Below, in pieces: positions 59,801 through 64,000 of a stretch of DNA of 64,000 nucleotides (its first letter is position 1; each line of letters starts with the position of its first letter). Position numbers and translations under genes: made by a program. The notes beneath the pieces were generated by a model that saw only the letters and a program-made list of their open reading frames with translations, searched no databases and was not told where the DNA came from. Origin of the DNA: Wyeomyia smithii (taxonomy: Eukaryota > Arthropoda > Insecta > Diptera > Culicidae); assembly GCF_029784165.1 (NCBI RefSeq), contig NC_073696.1:181653825-181717824 (forward strand), given 5' to 3'.

Positions 59801-60493
59801 GCGAGTTGACCCGTTAGTAATTGAAATAAGAATAGGCAGATGGTCGCTACCGTGAGGATCGAGGATTACCTTCCATGTGCAATCCAACCGTAGCGACGTC
59901 GAACATAAGGATAGATCCAAAGCGCTTGGGCGCGCTGGAGGTTTCGGGATACGTGTCATTTCACCGTTGTTTAAAATAGTCATGTCGAAGTCATCGCAAA
60001 GGTTATAGATTAAAGAGGAGCGGTTATCATTGTATGGGGAACCCCAAGCCACGCCATGAGAGTTGAAGTCTCCCAAAATCAAACGTGGCGAGGGAAGAAG
60101 TTCTATTAAATCAAAGAGCAGCCGTTGCCCAACCTGTGCTCTGGGGGGAATATATATTGAGGCAATACAAAGCTCTTTACCTTGTATTGTCATTTGACAT
60201 GCGACAACTTCGATGCCTGGAATCAAGGGGAGGTTAATACGATAGAAAGAATAGCACTTTTTAATCCCTAAAAGTACTCCTCCATATGGGGTGTCTCGAT
60301 CAAGGCGAATAATATTAAAATCATGGAAGTTGAGATCAATATTTGAAGTAAGCCAAGTTTCACAAAGGGAAAATGCATCGCATTTGTTTTTATTTATCAA
60401 AACTTTAAACGAATCAATTTTTGGTAAAATACTTCTACAATTCCACTGTAAGACAGAGATAGAATCCTTCATATACGCAGTTGAATTAGGCAT
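56817..60493 (-). pseudogene. I-like C ORF2: endonuclease, reverse transcriptase, RNase H (one frameshift)
   Basis: About 1225 codons if read through one frameshift. The ATG at 60491-60493 overlaps the ORF1 stop. Endonuclease: LQWNCRS (about residue 15), CETWL with catalytic Glu (45), GDFNSH (141-146), SDHLPI (216). Reverse transcriptase: FLDIKGAFDSVS (about 566), LPQGSCLSPLLYN (about 624), LADD (about 655). RNase H: YYTDGS (946), ELAAIQ, FTDSLS (about 1004), NEKADSLA (about 1059). C-terminal CACGEGYHDIEHVVWSC is a zinc-knuckle-like motif (about 1163). One base is missing near 58433 compared with copy B, giving a stop after LSAWAYS. Three codons in PIAMLS's upstream region (SYR) are lost at about 58998. 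Confidence 0.93.
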
Positions 60494-61856
60494 CGAAGGA
60501 TACAATCGCTGCAAGGAGAGGCCATTGGGCAGTCAACTGCTTCAAAAATGATCTAACTGTTGGGAGGAATGCTGTAAGAAAAATTTTAATTGGATCGGGT
60601 ACATTGAAAGTTTCAAAAATCCAGTCCACAATGTCAGAAAATTTCACTAATCCAGAGTTTGTTTCATCAACTGGGAGTGTAAAAGGAGCAACTGGGGTTT
60701 TAGATGTTCCTGGCAGTGCTGGGAACTCCTTCTGGGACTTTAAATTTGCCAGCCCAGGAGGAGTTTGCTTCGGTTTTTCCGCAGCACTGTTTGGTTTGTT
60801 TGTAACTTTCATTTCACTTTGAGAAATCTTAGGACCTTTTCTGGGAAGTTTAGGAGAGGAAATATTTTTCCTCTTTCTAGACTCCCCAGGATTGGCGTAA
60901 GATGCTCCCGCTGGTGAATCGTCAGAATCGGTTTCATCAGAGGACAACAGATCGAAGGGGTTCGAAGTAACGGGAGAAGTGGTAACGGTCTTCTTCAGCA
61001 TGTCAGCGTAGGAACGCTTTGAACGCTCTTTGAGAGACCGTTTTATTTTATCCCTGCGCTGCATGTACACCGCACATGTCGAGAGCTCATGCAGATTTTC
61101 TCCGCAGTGAATACACTTTTCAGCGTTAACACTGCGAGAATCTTCCGCATGAGACTCCCCACACTTGCCACAACGTGCCTTATTGCAGCAGTAGGCGGCT
61201 GTATGACCTAACTGCTTGAAATTCAGGCAGTTCATGACGCGGGGCACGTAGAGCCTCACAGGGAGACGAACCCGGTGGATCGAGACGTGGCTTGGTAGTG
61301 CAGACCCGGCGAACGTAACTCGAAACGAGTCTGACGGAGTGTATACTGTTTTGCCACCGATGATCGATGCTGACCGGAATTGCTTGCAGTCGAGCACCTT
61401 TACTTCGGGACACGTTTTGTTCTTAAAGCACCCTTTGGCACTTTGCAGTATACACTCGACGGACAGACTCGAATCGGTTATGACACCGTCGATCTCCACG
61501 TCTCGTGCGGGTATGTAAACGCGATACTCGCGTGTGAAGAGCTCAGAGCAAGCTATATCGTTGGCCTCTTTCAGGTTACCGACCACGACACGGAGCTTGT
61601 TAGGCCGAACCTTGGAAATTTCGGTCATGCCCTTGTACTCCTTCGTCAGGTCTTTAGAAATCTGCAAGAGGTTCAACTTTTTCGATTTCGGTCCTGCCTT
61701 TGGCCGAAAATAAACAGTATAGCTGCCCTGGGCTCCGTCTGGGCAAAGCCTGGGGCGAGGGGGGACTGAAGAATGAACAGGGGAGGGGGTAACAGAAGGG
61801 TCAGGGTCAGAGGGGTTCGGGGATGGTGGCGCGGGAGGCGAGGGATCTACATCCAT
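60486..61856 (-). CDS. I-like C ORF1, gag-like nucleic-acid-binding protein, 456 aa
   Basis: Intact ORF. A proline-rich N-terminus (residues 1-40) is followed by a conserved central domain (TVYFRPKAG, RPNKLRVVVGNLKEANDIAC, YIPARDVEIDGVITDSSLS). Three zinc knuckles follow at roughly residues 208-265 (CLNFKQLGHTAAYC, CGKCGESHAEDS, CIHCGENLHELSTC). The C-terminal third is basic and Ser/Pro-rich and ends in a conserved FSDIVDWIFETFNVPDPIKI segment. In I-type elements ORF1 binds the element RNA and forms the transposition particle. The stop overlaps the ORF2 start codon by eight bases. Confidence 0.93.
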   Translation of the reverse strand: MDVDPSPPAPPSPNPSDPDPSVTPSPVHSSVPPRPRLCPDGAQGSYTVYFRPKAGPKSKKLNLLQISKDLTKEYKGMTEISKVRPNKLRVVVGNLKEANDIACSELFTREYRVYIPARDVEIDGVITDSSLSVECILQSAKGCFKNKTCPEVKVLDCKQFRSASIIGGKTVYTPSDSFRVTFAGSALPSHVSIHRVRLPVRLYVPRVMNCLNFKQLGHTAAYCCNKARCGKCGESHAEDSRSVNAEKCIHCGENLHELSTCAVYMQRRDKIKRSLKERSKRSYADMLKKTVTTSPVTSNPFDLLSSDETDSDDSPAGASYANPGESRKRKNISSPKLPRKGPKISQSEMKVTNKPNSAAEKPKQTPPGLANLKSQKEFPALPGTSKTPVAPFTLPVDETNSGLVKFSDIVDWIFETFNVPDPIKIFLTAFLPTVRSFLKQLTAQWPLLAAIVSFDA

Positions 61857-62304
61857 CGCGCTAAGTCTAGCGCACTAGCGCTGACAAGAACACGTACCTT
61901 TTTATTTCTCCCTTCCAGTAAGGTTGGTTGTCCGATCGTTCGAAGTAGCAGCCGTTACAGCCAGCAGCACCAATACAGCAGCACCAAACAGCCACCAGCA
62001 GCGAGCCAGGTGTGAGATCACTCCACACAGCGATACAACTCGCTGACACTGATGGCTTCTTCTTTTTCCTCGTTTGTGTCTCGTCCACTGCTGTAGCACA
62101 ATCCAGCCAGCAGCCAAATCGGCTTACGCACCAGCTGGCAGTCACGATGCGAAACAGTTGCACAAAGGCACGACCTTGAACCCGGATTTATTTCACTCGA
62201 CCAGGCAAACAATGCCAACACTTGTTCACACGTCTTTTGTTTTATACTCTATCGGACCGATCGCCAAACACGTCCAGTACTGATGCGTGTTCGGCACAGA
62301 ATGA
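61857..62304 (-). promoter_or_regulatory. I-like C 5' UTR, likely internal promoter
   Basis: 448 bp of leader before the ORF1 ATG, conserved in copy A (3368-3638). Elements of this group must carry their promoter downstream of the start site. I cannot point to a specific box with certainty. A short repeat of GCTGCTG units lies about 100-130 bp before ORF1. Confidence 0.6.
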
Positions 62305-63372
62305 AAAAAGACGCTTGTTGAATTTGTTCAACAAGTTTCTTGAGCTAAATATTGTTCCGCACGACTGGAGGGAGGTAAAAGTCATTGCTATTCGGAAACC
62401 CGGGAAACCTGCCTCTGATCACAGTTCATATAGGCCGATTGCGATGCTCTCTTGCCTCCGGAAATAAATGGAGAAAATGATCCTCTTACGGCTAGACAAA
62501 TGGGTCGAAACAAACGGTTTACTTTCATATACTCAATTTGGCTTTCGCCGGGGCAAAGGGACGAACGATTGCCTAGCGTTGCTTTCTACTGAAATTCAAC
62601 TCGCATTTCTGCGTTCTTGGATATTAAGGGGGCTTTTGACTCTGTCTCTGTAGAAGTTTTAAGCGAGAAACTTCATTCGCAGGGACTTTCACCAAATTTG
62701 AATAACTTTTTGCTCAATTTGTTGTCAGAAAAGCATATGTATTTCTCACATCGCGATTCGACAACTTCCCGAATTAGTTATATGGGCCTTCCCCAGGGCT
62801 CATGTTTAAGTCCTCTCTTATATAATTTTTACGTCAATGACATCGATGAATGTCTTGCAAATTCATGCACGCTAAGGCATGCACGCTAAATACAACTGGG
62901 CTTGTCATATTAGGTATCTAACACGAAAATGCCAACAGAGGATTAATTTTCTTCGTACGATTATCGGAACCTGGTGGGGTGCCCACCCAGGAGACCTTCT
63001 GAGGCTTTACCAAACAACGATACTGTCTGTAATTGAGTACGGGTGTTTCTGCTTCCGCTCCGCAGCAAACACACATTTGATCAAACTGGAGCGAATACAA
63101 TATCGTTGTTTGCGTATTGCCTTAGGCTGCATGCAGTCGACCCATACGATGAGTCTTGAAGTGCTAGCGGGTATTCTTCCGTTGAAACATCGCTTTTGGA
63201 ATCTCTCTTACCGGTTGCTAATTCGATGCACAGTAATGAACCCATTAGTAATTGAAAACTTCGAGAGGTCGGTCGACCTTCAATCTCAATCCAGATTTAT
63301 GAATTTATATTTTGACTATATGGCTCAAGATATTAACCCTTCTTCATACGTTTCCTTAATGTCGCACTTTTA
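62305..63372 (+). pseudogene. I-like D ORF2, reverse transcriptase part
   Basis: Resumes after C with KRRLLNLFNKFLELNIVPHD and DHSSYRPIAMLSCLRK, then a stop (about 62465), MEKMILLRLDKWVETNGLLS, a frameshift, MDIKGAFDSVSVEVLSEKLH and GLPQGSCLSPLLYNFYVNDI. After LANSCTLRHA the catalytic LADD region and the following ~100 residues are deleted. Sequence resumes at YNWACHIRYLTRKCQQRINF and ends open near 63372. Confidence 0.88.
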
Positions 63373-63373
63373 G

Positions 63374-64000
63374 GTACTTCTGACAATGCTATATTCTTCG
63401 ACACCACCATGAAAGAAGACATTACTGGTATCCCGGATCAATTGCGACCCCAAGAGATCCCCAAGATTTTTTCCAATAAGTTTAAACATGTTAGTTATGA
63501 TAAAAGGTTTTACACTGACGGATCTAATCTAGATGAGTCCACTGGCTTCGGTGTTTATCATGAAAATTTTACCGCCTCCTACAAACTCGATGCTCCTGCT
63601 TCCGTGTACGTCGCAGAACTTGCTGCTATTCAGTACTCTCTTGGGATCATCGAAACCCTACCCATAGACCACTACTTCATCTTCACAGACAGTCTCAGTG
63701 CCATTGAGGCTCTGCGATCGATGAAGACTGTGAAGCACACCCCGTATTTCCTGGGGAAAATACGGCGGTTGTTAAGTGCTTTAACAGATAAAAATTACCG
63801 GGTTACCTTAGCGTGGGTCCCTTTTCATTGTTCCATTCCGGGCAATGAAAAGGCTGACGCTTTAGCTAAGGTGGGTGCTATTGATGGCGATATATATGTA
63901 AGACCAATTGCTTATGATGAATTTTATAGCATTTTGCGTCAGAAAACACTCAACAGTTGGCAATCATCATGGAACTCAGATGAACTGGGACGGTGGCTAC
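63374..64000 (+). pseudogene. I-like D RNase H region, runs off the window
   Basis: This frame has no ATG at its start but is open to the edge. It reads GTSDNAIFFDTTMKEDITGI, FYTDGSNLDESTGFGVYHEN, VAELAAIQYSLGIIE, FTDSLSAIEALRSMK and IPGNEKADALAKVGA, so all four RNase H acidic positions are kept. It clearly continues the C-terminal part of ORF2, past a frameshift at about 63360. Confidence 0.88.

Larger units (their letters stand above)
56439..62304 (-). mobile_element. Full-length I-like non-LTR retrotransposon C, 5866 bp
   Basis: The 5' UTR (61857-62304), ORF1, ORF2 and 3' UTR are all present, ending in a poly(A) tail of about 13 (T run at 56439-56451 on the plus strand). The target AAAAAGACGCTTG is duplicated exactly at 56426-56438 and 62305-62317. 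The presence of RNase H after the reverse transcriptase and zinc knuckles in ORF1 places it in the I group (MosquI-like is my best guess). Near identity to B suggests recent family activity. It has two visible ORF2 lesions: a 1-base deletion and a 9-base in-frame deletion. Confidence 0.95.
54462..64000 (+). mobile_element. I-like retrotransposon D, split by element C and leaving the window
   Basis: A diverged member of the same family as C. It starts inside ORF1 at the zinc knuckles (5' truncation), is interrupted at 56438 by C, and resumes at 62305. The target AAAAAGACGCTTG is duplicated on both sides of C. D carries frameshifts, stops and two large deletions, so it is older and dead. It runs past the right edge within or after RNase H. 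Confidence 0.9.

Noticed and set aside
61380..61769. 129-codon plus-strand ORF
   Set aside because: Antisense shadow of the intact I-like ORF1.

Overview
The window is eukaryotic: AT-rich, spliced, and dense in nested transposons. The combination of an insect-type ether-a-go-go (eag) potassium channel gene with very long introns, I-clade, RTE and Jockey-like non-LTR retrotransposons, a tRNA-derived SINE of the kind I know from Aedes, and many foldback/MITE elements points to a culicine mosquito, most likely Aedes or a close relative. The species is an inference.

Host gene. The only host gene I can support is the 5' half of eag on the minus strand. Four coding exons lie at 23842-23920 (start codon), 12284-12404, 12100-12212 and 808-939. 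They join in frame with GT-AG borders and encode the N-terminal cap, PAS and PAC region (about 148 residues). The ion-channel part lies beyond the left edge. Introns 1 and 3 are each about 11 kb, while intron 2 is only 71 bp.

Left third (1-23.9 kb), eag introns. Intron 3 holds I-like element A (3368-11778, plus strand), which is itself broken by a TA-flanked MITE, an RTE element and a 1.19-kb foldback element. Intron 1 holds a small TA-MITE 73 bp from exon 2, a promoter-like repeat, an array of about six related 100-bp units, a dead DD34D mariner, and two palindromic MITEs.

Middle (24-54 kb), upstream of the eag start codon: probably 5' UTR intron or intergenic DNA. It holds Jockey-like fragments, a foldback element inside a minisatellite, a three-level nest (Jockey-like, then TA-MITE, then I-like B at 34605-38310), SINEs, a 604-bp hAT-like element with an exact 8-bp target duplication, a Harbinger-like MITE inside a foldback element, a probable BEL/Pao LTR with primer-binding site, and a 515-bp hAT deletion derivative with an exact 8-bp duplication.

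Right end (54.4-64 kb). An older plus-strand I-like copy (D) is split by a near-intact, full-length I-like element C (56439-62304, minus strand) with a 13-bp target duplication and poly(A) tail. C has an intact ORF1 and an ORF2 broken only by a one-base deletion. This is the best candidate for a recently active mobile element here. I did not find a convincing new biological system. The points most worth following are the long intronic hairpin in eag, the ORF1/ORF2 overlap of the I-like family, and the repeat family that carries a promoter-like layout.
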